From Fistularia commersonii (Eukaryota > Chordata > Actinopteri > Syngnathiformes > Fistulariidae), in NCBI GenBank assembly GCA_037954325.1, contig JBBMNZ010000035.1:8207001-8271000 (forward strand): DNA of 64,000 bases, read 5' to 3'. The notes under the pieces are model-generated. The model saw only the letters and a program-made list of their open reading frames with translations. It had not been told where the DNA came from and did no database searches. The position numbers were made by a program, and so were the translations under genes. Of the stretch, positions 1-10,442 are shown piece by piece (the first letter of the stretch is position 1; every line of letters begins with the position of its first letter).

Positions 1-306
1 GACTCATTTGACAGTTGAGAGTGGGAGCAAAGAAATGGAAACGTATATTTCAAATGGGAGGAGGTGGCTTGGGTCTGAGCCACACAAGAAGGCATATGAA
101 CTATGAATGTGACAGACATTACTTTAGCCAGAAAGGGAGGCAGAGGGGGCACCCAAAGTTAGCAAACATTGCCTTCACCACTCTTGTGTCGCTTCACATT
201 GACAAGTTCTAATGGCCTAAAAGAGGCAAGAGTTCGTGTGTGTGTGTGTATGTGTGTGTGTGTGTTGTATTTAGCCACACACTTAATGCTCTTTACTCCT
301 ATGTAG
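1..306 (+). other. sec14l1 intron (partial) with TG repeat
   Basis: This is intronic sequence before the first visible sec14l1 exon. It holds an interrupted TG/TATG microsatellite at about 235-265, close to the acceptor at 306. No coding signal was seen. Confidence 0.8.
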
Positions 307-478
307 CTGTTGGACGTGTCTGGTGGATCTGGAGGGTCTTAACATGCGTCACCTGTGGCGCCCAGGAGTCAAGGCGCTGCTAAGGATTATCGAGGTGGTT
401 GAGGCCAACTATCCTGAAACGCTTGGACGGCTGCTTATCTTGCGAGCTCCCAGAGTCTTCCCTGTACTTTGGACACTG
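307..478 (+). CDS. sec14l1: sec14l1 coding exon (CRAL-TRIO segment 1)
   Basis: Acceptor AG is at 305-306 and donor GT at 479-480 (gtgaga). The first base completes a split codon; 57 codons follow, reading CWTCLVDLEGLNMRHLWR and on to VFPVLWTL. This is the core strand and helix part of the Sec14 lipid-binding fold. Confidence 0.93.
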
Positions 479-3400
479 GTGAGAACCATGTAATACAATG
501 CCAAAAAAGCTTGCAATCTCCTCTTTCATTATTACCAGTGCTCAGAAAATGTGTTATTTCTCTTCCACAGTATACCACACCGAACACTTATACTTACTTT
601 GTAACTGCTTGTCTCTGAATACAATGTCAGGAAACCATATTGATGTTATTCATCAAGTTGATAGTCTCAGTCATCATCCAAGAGGGTATATTTAAACTAA
701 TGTTTATACATGGGCATGTGATGTGGACTGAAAAGATTAAACTGCAACTGTTCATCCAAACAGTCCTTTGACACCAGCAACAGTCTTAACCTGCCTACGA
801 ACCTTTTTAATTGAAGTTTTAATGGATGAATGTCAACTACTATTGGTCATGTTACTTACCTGTTAAAAAAAGAGGATTTTAATGAAGAAACAAAAAGAGG
901 CTGTACATTTTGTTGGACTTTTACTGTTTTTCTGACTTACCAGAATCGAACATTAATAACATTCCTAGCATACACCTTGTTTTAATGGAGCAGGTGTGTT
1001 AAGTTTCTCAAACAGCAATACTTGGGTGTTACTAAGTCAAATACTGAGAGTCTCAAGGGTCTAATAAAATAATCATGATCCAAAAGGCATTCAAGAACAC
1101 ATAAAAAATAAATGAGTAACAGGTCAAGAACGGACTCTCCTTCATCAAAGCTCCAAGACACGGCCCAACTAATTTATACTGCCATAAAGATCAGTGGTAG
1201 TTCTTCAACATTTTCTTTCTCATGTGTGTCGCTGGATTTTTACTGTTTCACATGGAATGCCTCATGAATTTTTCATGTGCAGGAATTAAATTGAATTACT
1301 TTTTTGCATTTGTGTTCTATTTTGTCATGGAAAAATCTAGTGTAACAAGATTTTTTTCCTCAAGGTTGGCATTCATGTTGGCAGAGGCGCAACCGTATTT
1401 AATTATGCAACCTTTAGGCATTGTTTAACCAACAACGCATTTCTCTTCATCCCCTCAGGTGAGTCCTTTCATCGATGAAAATACTCGCAAGAAGTTCCTG
1501 ATCTATGCAGGCAATGATTACCAGGGTCCGGGGGGCTTGGTGGACTACATAGACAAGGAGATTATCCCTGACTTCCTGGGAGGAGAGTGTATGGTGAGTG
1601 TTGTCTTGCACTGATATCTCTTCCCCTCATTCCACTCGACATGTGTTTATGTTGTTTGTATACCTGCGTTCCGCATGCAGTGTGAAGTACCCGAGGGTGG
1701 CCTTGTCCCCAAGTCTATGTACCGCACAGCTGAGGAGCTCGAGAATGAAGATGTACGTCTGTGGACTGAGACGATTTACCAGAGCGCCAGCATCTTCAAG
1801 GGAGCTCCACATGAGGTAAGAGGGAGTGCCAAGTGCTACTGCTGTGCCAAGTGATATGAAATGAAGCCTGCAGTGAATTATTATGTGGAACAGGAAAAAA
1901 AAACAGGTGGCCTTTAGTTACCTTGAGGCCTCTGTCTGCCATCTAGTGGCTTTTCTGTAGACTGCTTTTTTAACCAATGCACAGAACAAGCAGGCATTCA
2001 CCTTTGAACTTAAACTTACTTTCTTTACAGGGTTGTGTAATTCATATGCCAATAGTCCTATAGAAATATATATTCTGCTGAATACAGTTTTGACAGATGT
2101 GCAGTTTATTCTCCTGCTCATTGTTACTGATCTGTCTATCTTACTATATTCAGATCATTGCTAAACATCAAGCATCAGAAATATTTGGGGTCCAATCAGC
2201 CGCCTCCTTTTTTAGATTCCTGTTTTTTGTACTCAAACTCCCTTTTTGTCTTTCTCCTCCAAGCTACTGATTGAGATTATCGACGCCTCCTCAGTCATCA
2301 CTTGGGACTTTGATGTCTGCAAAGGCGACGTGGTCTTCAACATCTACCACTCCAAACGAGCCCCCCAGCCACCACGGAAGGACCCTCTGGGAGCGCATGG
2401 GATCACCTCCCCAGGTGGCAACAATGTGCAACTTATTGACAAGTCATGGATTCTTGGGCAGGATTACAGCATGGTTGAGTCCCCGCTAACCTGCAAGGAG
2501 GGAGAGAGTGTGCAGGCAAGGATCTACAGTGCGATGCCATAGCGCATAATCGTTTTTTTGGGGGGGTTTTTTGCTTTGTTTGTTTCCCTTTTTTACGTTT
2601 CACTCTTGAAGAAAACTCACAAATGTTTGCTTTATTCAGGGCTCCCATATTACACGCTGGCCAGGCTTCTACATCCTGCAGTGGAAATTCCATAACATGC
2701 CGGCCTGTTCGGCCACTAATCTTCCCAGAGTGGACGATGTACTGGCCACTCTGCAGGTCTCATCGCACAAGTGTAAAGTCATGTACTACACCGAGGTGTT
2801 GGGCTCCGAAGACTTCAGGTTGGTAACTTAGTGTGGTTGTGAACGAGACACTTTGACGTACACGTGTATTCATTTTTTATACTCTTGAGTTGCAGCATTT
2901 AGGTACTCCTCTGAAACATTCTTTATTACTGGTCATTTTTCATTCCTGTCTTTGTTCACTTTTCTCCTTTTACAACCTACTATGTAGCACTGTATGACTT
3001 AAGAAAAGTGTTAAATCCATAAATAACCTTAGGAAATGCCATAAAAGCATCCAGAATTTTCTTAACTTTGAGTTGTGAATTTAGGATGCCTCCCCGACTC
3101 CTTTTTTAATTCAGCTTTTTCTGTCCAATACGTTCCTGTTCTTTTGTCGTCCCCCGTCCCCCCTTCCTGCTCTTTCTTCTGCGAAGAACGGCTTGCTGTG
3201 ATGTGCAGAGTTTGTAAGTGGCTCAGTGTTTGCCCCCCCTCCCCCTTTTCCTTTAGCACCGGCTCATCCTCATTGCTGCTTTTGGCTGCTGATTTGAACA
3301 GCCTGGTACATGGCAGTCACTGCTGCTAAAGTAAAGAAATGCCCGCTAGTGGCCACCCTTGCTTAACTGCCTTTTGCAAGGCAGGCTTTTGAGCTGTTGG

Positions 3401-4734
3401 TGTATAACTGGCATTCACAGTAAGAATAGGACACTTGTCCTGAAAGAACATTTTGCTGTTCTCTATTTTGCCTCCGCTTGCACAACTAACAATACTAGAA
3501 ACCAGTCATTTAGGTCCACATAAACAGTCATTTCTACCTGTTTGCACCGCCAGACCACTGAACATCACTTTCTTTCTTTTTTTATTGTGCACTTGCTGTT
3601 TTCATGGGTGTTTCATTTTAATCTATTTAAACCTTGACCTGACTCTGCAAATATATATCTAACCATTTAAAACCCAGGTTTTAAGTAAATAAACTAAAAG
3701 CACAGTACTATTATCACTGTGATAACCCATAATGTTTAATTTAAGCCATTTTACACATATTAGAAATTCATTTTTGACTAAACATTTCATTTTATTAATT
3801 GAGATTACATACATATTATATTATATTAGTAGGCACCATTGAAACTTAGATTTTGTTACATTTTGTCTTATTGTAGAGTTTGAGATTTCCATCATTTACT
3901 GGTCAAACAGGAAAACTGACCAATGAAGGATCAATAAGGTTTTGTTTTCATTATAAATGATCAGACAAAAGACATACAATTATGTAGTTCATTTTGATTA
4001 TTTCACTCTGATCTACTGTTTTAGTCTGAAATTATGGCTCTTTTATATCGTGAGTATTTATGTGTATTGCAACTACAAATTCTGCTACAAATTCCTGCGC
4101 TGACTTGCCATCATTCAGTCAAAACAACAGGCAGATGTAGCTTTAAAAAAACTCGAGTTAGATTCGAGGCTCTTGCTATTTTCTTAATAGAAGTGCTCAA
4201 ATAGCACAACAATGTCCATCTGCTGTGTCAAATGCAACTAAATTGCCCTATTTTAAGAGGGCCTTTTTGACAAGACTTTCTAGTAGAATTAAAAACCCGG
4301 CCTTCCCAAATCTTCGACAAAAACTCTCTACTGCTAAACATTTTTTTCAGAAATAGCTCTTGTTGTAACCTGTATTTTGTGGGAGATAGCGGTAGTGTGT
4401 AGGTGCCAAGGGCTAGAGAGTGAGGCTACAGCCATGCAAATGCATTTTAATTTTTAGGCCTCAAACTCTTGCTAAACACCTGTTGATAAATGTTCAGTTT
4501 AATGTTTGTAATGTACTTGGAATGTATGGCTCAACTTGGGTTGCAAACGTGCTTGATGTGAAAAAGGATTACAGAGTGCAAAGACCGTGGCCCTCATGCG
4601 TTCTCTGGATCTCCATCTCTCACCTCAGGGGTTCCATGACCAGCCTGGAGTCGAGCCACAGCGGCTTCTCGCAGCTTAGTGCTGCCACCACCTCATCCAG
4701 CCAATCACAGTCCAGCTCCATGATATCCAGGTAG
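307..4734 (+). CDS. sec14l1: sec14l1, last six coding exons (SEC14-like protein 1, C-terminal part)
   Basis: The joined coding exons are 307-478, 1459-1593, 1681-1815, 2264-2515, 2640-2818 and 4629-4734; the 5' exons are outside the window. Together they give about 325 residues in one frame ending at TAG 4732-4734. Residues 1-105 are the end of the CRAL-TRIO (Sec14) lipid-binding domain, with LNMRHLWRPGVKAL and IYAGNDYQGPGGL. About 131-284 is the GOLD domain (ITWDFDVCKGD to MYYTEVLGSEDF). The tail is Ser-rich and ends SSSMISR. Family knowledge: SEC14L1 is a cytosolic/Golgi-associated lipid-transfer-type protein of about 715 residues, linked to vesicle traffic and to RIG-I signalling. The Ser-rich end favours SEC14L1 over the paralogue SEC14L5; I judged this from remembered family sequence, not a search. 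Five of the exons start and end on clean splice sites in compatible phases; one intron has a GC donor. Confidence 0.95.
1459..1593 (+). CDS. sec14l1: sec14l1 coding exon (CRAL-TRIO segment 2)
   Basis: Acceptor cctcag ends at 1458 and donor gtgagt starts at 1594. It has 45 codons in phase 0, from VSPFIDENTRKKF to IPDFLGGECM. This is the C-terminal end of the CRAL-TRIO domain. Confidence 0.94.
1681..1815 (+). CDS. sec14l1: sec14l1 coding exon (linker into GOLD domain)
   Basis: Acceptor atgcag ends at 1680 and donor gtaaga starts at 1816. It has 45 codons in phase 0, from CEVPEGGLVPKSMYR to IFKGAPHE. It joins the CRAL-TRIO domain to the GOLD domain. The intron before it is only 87 bp. Confidence 0.94.
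1936..1949 (-). promoter_or_regulatory. CTCF-like core motif in sec14l1 intron
   Basis: On the minus strand the bases read CCACTAGATGGCAG, a full match to the known vertebrate CTCF core CCASYAGRKGGCRS. It lies in the intron between the exons at 1681 and 2264. Occupancy is an inference. Confidence 0.5.
2264..2515 (+). CDS. sec14l1: sec14l1 coding exon (GOLD domain 1), GC donor
   Basis: Acceptor tccaag ends at 2263. It has 84 codons in phase 0, from LLIEIIDASSVITWDF to CKEGESVQ. The reading frame requires the exon to end at 2515, where the intron starts gcaagg, so the donor is GC rather than GT. No GT at or next to this point keeps the frame with the next exon. Confidence 0.92.
2640..2818 (+). 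CDS. sec14l1: sec14l1 coding exon (GOLD domain 2)
   Basis: Acceptor attcag ends at 2639 and donor gttggt starts at 2819. It has 59 codons plus two bases, from GSHITRWPGFYILQWKF to VLGSEDF, finishing the GOLD domain. The split Arg codon AG/G is completed by the last exon. Confidence 0.93.
2819..4628 (+). other. last sec14l1 intron, 1.8 kb, no gene
   Basis: This is a single intron without coding evidence. It contains a pyrimidine-rich stretch (about 3140-3260) and a weaker minus-strand CTCF-like match, CCACTAGCGGGCAT, at 3339-3352. The rest is AT-rich unique-looking sequence. Confidence 0.7.
4629..4734 (+). CDS. sec14l1: sec14l1 terminal coding exon (Ser-rich tail)
   Basis: Acceptor cctcag ends at 4628. 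The first G completes a split Arg codon; 34 codons and TAG follow, reading GSMTSLESSHSGFSQLSA and then a Ser/Thr/Gln-rich end. Dense serines suggest a disordered tail that may be phosphorylated (inference). Confidence 0.94.
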
Positions 4735-6890
4735 AACTTGGAGCAGAGGACTTCAGCAACCCCCCCACACCTTGGCCCGATGCCCTTACCGTCAACACCA
4801 AAACCAGCTCCTCCTCATGCTTCTGTTGTCTTTGGACTCCCAATGCACAGCCAGTCCCTCTGGAACCGAAGCATGCTTGCACAAACAAAAGACAAAGAAT
4901 TTAAAGTGAAAAATCTTCGGCAAAAACAAAGCAGTGACAGAGTGTACAATTTCAAAGGGCTGATTTTTGCACAAAAATATTTTTTGTGCCTGGCACCTCT
5001 GTTGGGCAAAGTTCAAATCCAAACATTTCCCTGAATGTTTGTGTCCCGGCCCATGCTTGGTGGAAAGTTCAACGGTTTCGAGATGGAAAGTTTAAAAACA
5101 AAAAAATAAAAAAAAAGCAATATTCTATATCCTGGGGGACTTGATGAAGACACTGGAGGCGCTGTTACATTTATGCATTTACACTCCCACATAGACGTGA
5201 CTTGGGTGACACAAATCTAATTCCTGTGCGTTGCCAGAAAAAGACTTGAGATGCTGTTACATTTCCTCAGAAGTGAAACACTTCCATGTGTCTAGCGACT
5301 TACTGAAATCTAGTGGACTTTAGAGGAGTTTATAAAATCTTATGAAATAGGGTCAATGTCTTCACAAATCCAATCGAACTAATTACTTGATGAAAAATTC
5401 AAGAGCTCCTGAATCAGTACATATGATGTCAGCAACATTGGCAGCTTTTCGCTGCTTGAGCTCTCTGACATTCATAGAAATTGTCTAATGTGGCAAAGCC
5501 CACCTGTGTGTCCCACGAAGGCTCTCGAACACTTTGAATATTTGACCAGGGCCAGGCTCTTATAAGAAGTAATCCCCTTATAGCAATAACAAAGGTTTGA
5601 CTTTCTACTGCATGAAATATCTCTATTTATCATTGAGATGTACTGTATGTTGGGATGGGGGAGACCGCAGATGACCTATTTAGTCACAAGTTTTGTAGAT
5701 GTAAGCAAACTTGGCCACTGAAAAGTGAAGGGCACCAACATTATCACCTTGATTTTGTATCCATGAGCACCTCCCCTCGAGAGCGATGCAAATAACTCGA
5801 CAATTTATTCCCTCCAGGGCACATTTTGTAGTTCCTCTGAAGGTTGACGGTTTGCTCCCCACCCTGTGTCCAACGATGGTGGAACTCAAGCGAGAATTAC
5901 ATTGTCGAGGACCTGCCTTGTCATTGAATAGCGAATGTGTGAATGTAATGAAATGCCTGTTTTTTTATTTTTACGGAAGGTCAAACAGACAGAACTGCCA
6001 TGATTAGATTTTTTTTAATTCTCAGAGTGAGGTGCTTTCGACGTGCTCTATGGAAGAATGTTTCATTGGGATGATGCTCATCATTTGACATGGGCCAGTA
6101 GGAAACCCATAGATACTGTACGTGTGCTAGTGTTGGTTGGGGTGTGTTAGTCTTTTCCCATGAGTACTTTGACAGGGATGAAGCGCCATGGTGTGTTACT
6201 TTATGCTGATATAGTGACTGGGTTTTCAGATCTATTTTGGATGTGCTCAGAACTCAAGATTTAGCCAATTTAAAAGTCATTTGTCAATAAAAATCATTTT
6301 AGTCGTTGTAATCATCACTTAGAAGTGTACCTCTTTTCAAGGTCACCACTTCTATATGATAAGCGATTGTGAATTGATTGAACATTTCTAAAAGTATTAA
6401 TTCAAGTTTTTTTCTTAAATTGGATGGTTCTTGAGCACTGATGACTTCACCCAGATCTAGCTCCCTGCAAAAAGGTGTCACAGACCCTTTTCACATCAGC
6501 CGCTTTTTCCTTTTTGCCGAATCAGCAAGGGAAACCTGTGCAATTGATCCATTTCGGTCCCTTTCTATTAAGTGTCATAGCCATTCCAGAGAGCCAGCAT
6601 GCACAACTGTAGGACCCTGGCCTACCTAGATGGAAATGGGCCACAGTTAGGACCTTCTCGCCCTGCAATGTCACATTTAAGTTGCTACTGTGAAAAGAGT
6701 CTATTGCCTAGAGTGCAGCTGACAACTAAATGAGGGGACAAGAAATGTTAAGAGAACCTGATGATTCTACCCATGTCTCTTGTTTTTAAGCAGGTGACCT
6801 GTTTCTAAGCTACAAATCAAAGGACAAGAATATTTTTTTGAGATATCTTTTAAGTCATGAACTGCAATAAAAAACAAAACGCTTTATTCC
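4735..6890 (+). other. sec14l1: probable sec14l1 3' UTR
   Basis: Non-coding sequence follows the TAG. Canonical AATAAA hexamers on the + strand occur at 6286-6291 and 6866-6871, and another lies in an A-rich tract near 5105. Mammalian SEC14L1 has a 3' UTR of a few kilobases, so an end near 6.3 or 6.9 kb is plausible. The true cleavage site cannot be read from sequence alone. Confidence 0.4.
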
Positions 6891-9280
6891 TCAGACTGAG
6901 GGCTATCAAATGTGTAATGACGGTGTTCAAAGAATGAATGTTGGAATCAGGTAAAAATTAGGATAGTGTTAACAGACTGGTTTGTATCTCCACTTTATCT
7001 CTCTGAAGCATGTCTTGAACCGCAGAACCAACCTCCTCTCACCCTCTAATTCCAGCAGGAGACTGGCTTTTGTTTAACAGCTCACCCGGAGAGACCACGA
7101 GCAGCGTCTGCAACAGACCGAGCCACTCCGATCTTTTGACTCTTTTCGCTTCTAAACCCCTCCACTTTGTCTGGATTGAGAGCTCAAAAAATTATAGACC
7201 TGTAAAATCCAGAATTGAATCCATGGGCACAAAGTGTGTTCATATCAGAGGATTCAGTGGAGATACCAGAGAACTTCCAACGGTCTGTTATATCCTGCTT
7301 CTCCGACTTCAGCTCCTACAACGTTTCACGCAGATCTCTTCGACAAATGAGGGCTAATAACTGTTTGTCTTGACTCTTCAACACATTTGTCGCCATGTTT
7401 CTGTTTTCTTGCATAGATGCATATCTACTCTTTATCTCCATGTGAGCAATTTATGTCAAATACAACTTCTTTGGATTCTTGAGAAATTTGCGCCTTTCAC
7501 ATTTTTTGGAAGACATTAAACTTGAATTATGATATTAACATGAATTTGGGGTCATTTGTGGGCCTGTGTGTTGAGGTGCTTGATAAACGAAACTTGATAA
7601 CAACAAGTCTCCTACCAACCCGCAACACCTTTTCATTGTTGTGAGTCGTCTGGTATGTTCAATTTGTGAACAGCATAATAAGAGTAAAATTAGGAATAGT
7701 TAAAAGATGGGATGAAAGAAAAACGGAACTATGATTTACTGGTATATGCTTATCTTTGTCTTGTTAAAAGATTTATGAATCACCATCGATTGTCAAAGGA
7801 AGAGTAGATTTCCTTTCCATTCTGGCACAACTTTTCAGCAACACATTTCAAATGAAAACTGAAAATATATTTTTATATTTTCAATGTAAATCCATCATGA
7901 CTTGCTGTTCTTTCCCCCTGGCTTTTTTTTTTTTCATCCGGAGTTGCTCAATGTTATTTTGTAGCTCCAGGAATATCTGGAAACTACGGCATTCATCAAC
8001 AACTATTTCATATAGTGAGATATTACATTTAAATCTGAAATAAATAAAAATAAACGTAACATCAAATGATTAAATTTTGTATCCAAATTCCATTTCTTTC
8101 ATTTCATGCATGACATCCCTCTAAATGTCTTTTTATCACAATTTGTTCTGACTTTTGGTTAAAATGATACCAAAACAAATCACAGTATTTTGAGCTGTTT
8201 AGATTCAGTGACTTGAAGTAATTTTACCTGTTCTCACTGAAGCCTTTAGATATAAATACGCTGGAGAAGAAAAAGCACAATAGCAGCCATGTGGAAACGT
8301 CACCATGTCTTATAATGCTATTCTAATTCCACCTTTGCTTTTCTAATATGTCTAATAGGCATGCAACAGAGTAAATAAATTCAGTCATTTTTTGTGACAA
8401 AAATTGGGGTAAAAGTATTTTTTTCAAGTACTATTTCCACTGAGGATGTCCTTAAAATTTTTAGGAATTTAAATATCTCAAATTAATCTTTCAAAGGTCA
8501 AGGCAAGTGACCTTTTAAAGGTTAAAAAAGTCTTAAGGGGTATATTGCAGTTTTTGTACTTAATCACAGTAACCATGTAGCATTTGTAATGTCAGGATTT
8601 CCATCTATGGGGTTATATTTTTACTTCATACCAATCTAGAGCACCAATTTACCTTTCAGCATTTCTTTGAGAGCTTTGGAAAATAGTTCAAATTACATTT
8701 CAGTTTACACACGCACGCATGCACGTACACACCTCTCTCCTTTTCATGCTGCTGTCAGGCATGGATTAAGAATGCATGAGCCCCGAGGCTCAGAATCTTT
8801 TTGAGAAAAGTCAGAAAGTTGATCAAAATCTCTGTATCAGAACTTTGTTCATCCTTTCTTCCCCTATGAATCACTCTATGACCTTCAGGGTGGGAACAGC
8901 AGCAATTCTATAACTCATTCAGCATCTTTGGGTAATAAACCTGATAAGATTAGGGGGGTTTTAGTTAGATTAATCTGGAACCAGGTTGAATTTGCTTGAT
9001 ACGTCAGGCTCTGACACTGTGCCCTTTTTAAAGGACGTGCCATCCATCTGCTCTACCTGTCACCTGCTCCTGCCCCATACACATCCTTTTTAAATTTGCA
9101 ATTTGGGGTACCCAGTAATATTACAAAATGCTATATTTCACTTCTGGTGATTTTACTTCATTTTATTAGAGGTCATACACAGCGCATTAGCTGACTTGTG
9201 TCATAAATAACAACAAAAAAACAGTGATGATGTGTACTGTGAAACACTCACGATAAAATTTGAATCCCCAACTTTGCTGC
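6891..9280. other. intergenic, no gene seen
   Basis: AT-rich sequence without a supported gene. It has a short CA/CG-type repeat near 8706-8732. An ATTAAA near 7516 could be a further poly(A) signal for sec14l1, but nothing else supports it. Confidence 0.6.
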
Positions 9281-9284
9281 CTCT

Positions 9285-9660
9285 GTCGCTCAACACAATC
9301 TCAGACGGATTGGATGCATTGTCCACATGTCCTCCCAAAGCACACACTTTACTCTATTCCCTTTGACAACATCAAAATAAATCCCTAAAAGCACCACTCG
9401 GACCTCAATGCTTGGGAAGACTCGGTTAAAAACACAAGGAATTGGAGATGCTCTGTCCATGAGGGTGTTGCACGATGCAACGATGATCTCCACCGCTCTT
9501 CAGAAAACAAACGCGGACTCAGAAAGGAGAGAGCACCTAAACTCCCCGAAACAAGCACTGCATTCCCCTGCCCACACTGCACAAGAAAAGTGGGGTCCAG
9601 GATTCGTCTCTTCCAACACCTAAAGACGGTGAAGGAGCACTGATACTTGGGCAATATCTT
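9285..9660 (+). mobile_element. LINE remnant: reverse-transcriptase C-terminal tail with zinc finger
   Basis: A broken frame ends in FPCPHCTRKVGSRIRLFQHL followed by KTVKEH and a stop near 9655. This is a C2H2-type finger (C-x2-C then H-x-H spacing) at the C-terminus of a common fish LINE polyprotein. Upstream, WRCSVHEGV resembles the segment that precedes the finger in those proteins. The frame is degenerate and the RT core is absent. The AT-rich stretch up to about 10250 may be its 3' UTR (inference). Confidence 0.55.
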
Positions 9661-9984
9661 CGAAAACCGCCTGAGGTTCTCCTTTGACACTGAGATCATC
9701 AGCCCCCCCCGAGTATAATTAATGACGCTCATGTTGTATTTATTAAATAAATGCAGAGCGATTTTGTACCAACAATTTGGACAATTTTGTAAAGTTATTT
9801 ATTTATTCGTAAATCATATATATCGTCGCCCTCTTAAAATATTTTTTTTACAATTTTTTTTTTTTTGCCTAAATCATCTCCTCATGAGGCTGACCACCTC
9901 TGGCAAAATTGCCTACATCCTCAGTTAAACAGATGGTGCCATTCTACCCCTTTCGTAGAAATTGCCTATGTCAAGAGTGTGTCA

Positions 9985-10160
9985 AATGGTTCAATTATTT
10001 TAAGAGGGTGACGATATATTTAATTATATATAATATATATATTTATATATATTTATATATATTCATATATGAGAGAAAAAAGAGAAGTATATACATGTAT
10101 AAATAATATTTTTTTTATCTTTTTTTATTTTTAATTGATTTTTTTTTTTTTAAATTTCAC
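9985..10160. repeat. AT-rich low-complexity tract
   Basis: Runs of TATATA, ATTTATAT and poly(T) fill this stretch. No gene was seen. Confidence 0.8.
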
Positions 10161-10194
10161 TCTTGATTTTCACATCTTTGATGCTGCTACCCCA

Positions 10195-10258
10195 TGTGCC
10201 CCCCAGTTGCCCCTTGGGGACAAATAAAATTGCTCTGATTGTGATTCAGATTCTGATG
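10195..10258 (+). repeat. retroelement tail-like repeat ending in GATTCTGAT units
   Basis: The segment cccttggggacaaataaa followed by imperfect gattctgat repeats resembles 3' tails of fish retroelements. It abuts the endov promoter region and may bound its upstream limit. Confidence 0.45.
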
Positions 10259-10264
10259 ATGATA

Positions 10265-10404
10265 CATATCCACCACAAGATGGCAGTGTTTACCTTTAAC
10301 ACGTGATAGGCTGTGTCCTCGTTGTGACGTCACAACACGGAAGACAACAGTACACCTGTTTTCTGGTTGAGCAGTTGCGTGTCGTTTTCGCCATAATAGC
10401 ACAC
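10265..10404 (+). promoter_or_regulatory. endov: endov proximal promoter with CTCF-like site, E-box and CRE
   Basis: Three strong motifs lie within 135 bp upstream of the endov ATG. A CTCF-like core CCACAAGATGGCAG is at 10273-10286, a palindromic E-box CACGTG at 10300-10305, and a perfect palindromic CRE TGACGTCA at 10325-10332. No TATA box was seen close by. This is consistent with a housekeeping promoter driven by CREB/ATF and bHLH factors (inference); the transcription start cannot be fixed from the sequence. Confidence 0.55.
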
Positions 10405-10442
10405 ATGTCAGCTTCAGAGGAACTGGTCCGGCAGTGGGAAAG
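10405..10442 (+). CDS. endov: endov exon 1 (start)
   Basis: It starts with ATG at 10405, has 12 codons ([12 protein letters not shown]) plus AG, then donor gttaga. The split Ser codon AG/T is completed by exon 2. It is short but placed directly below a CRE/E-box promoter and matches the expected N-terminal helix. Confidence 0.85.
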
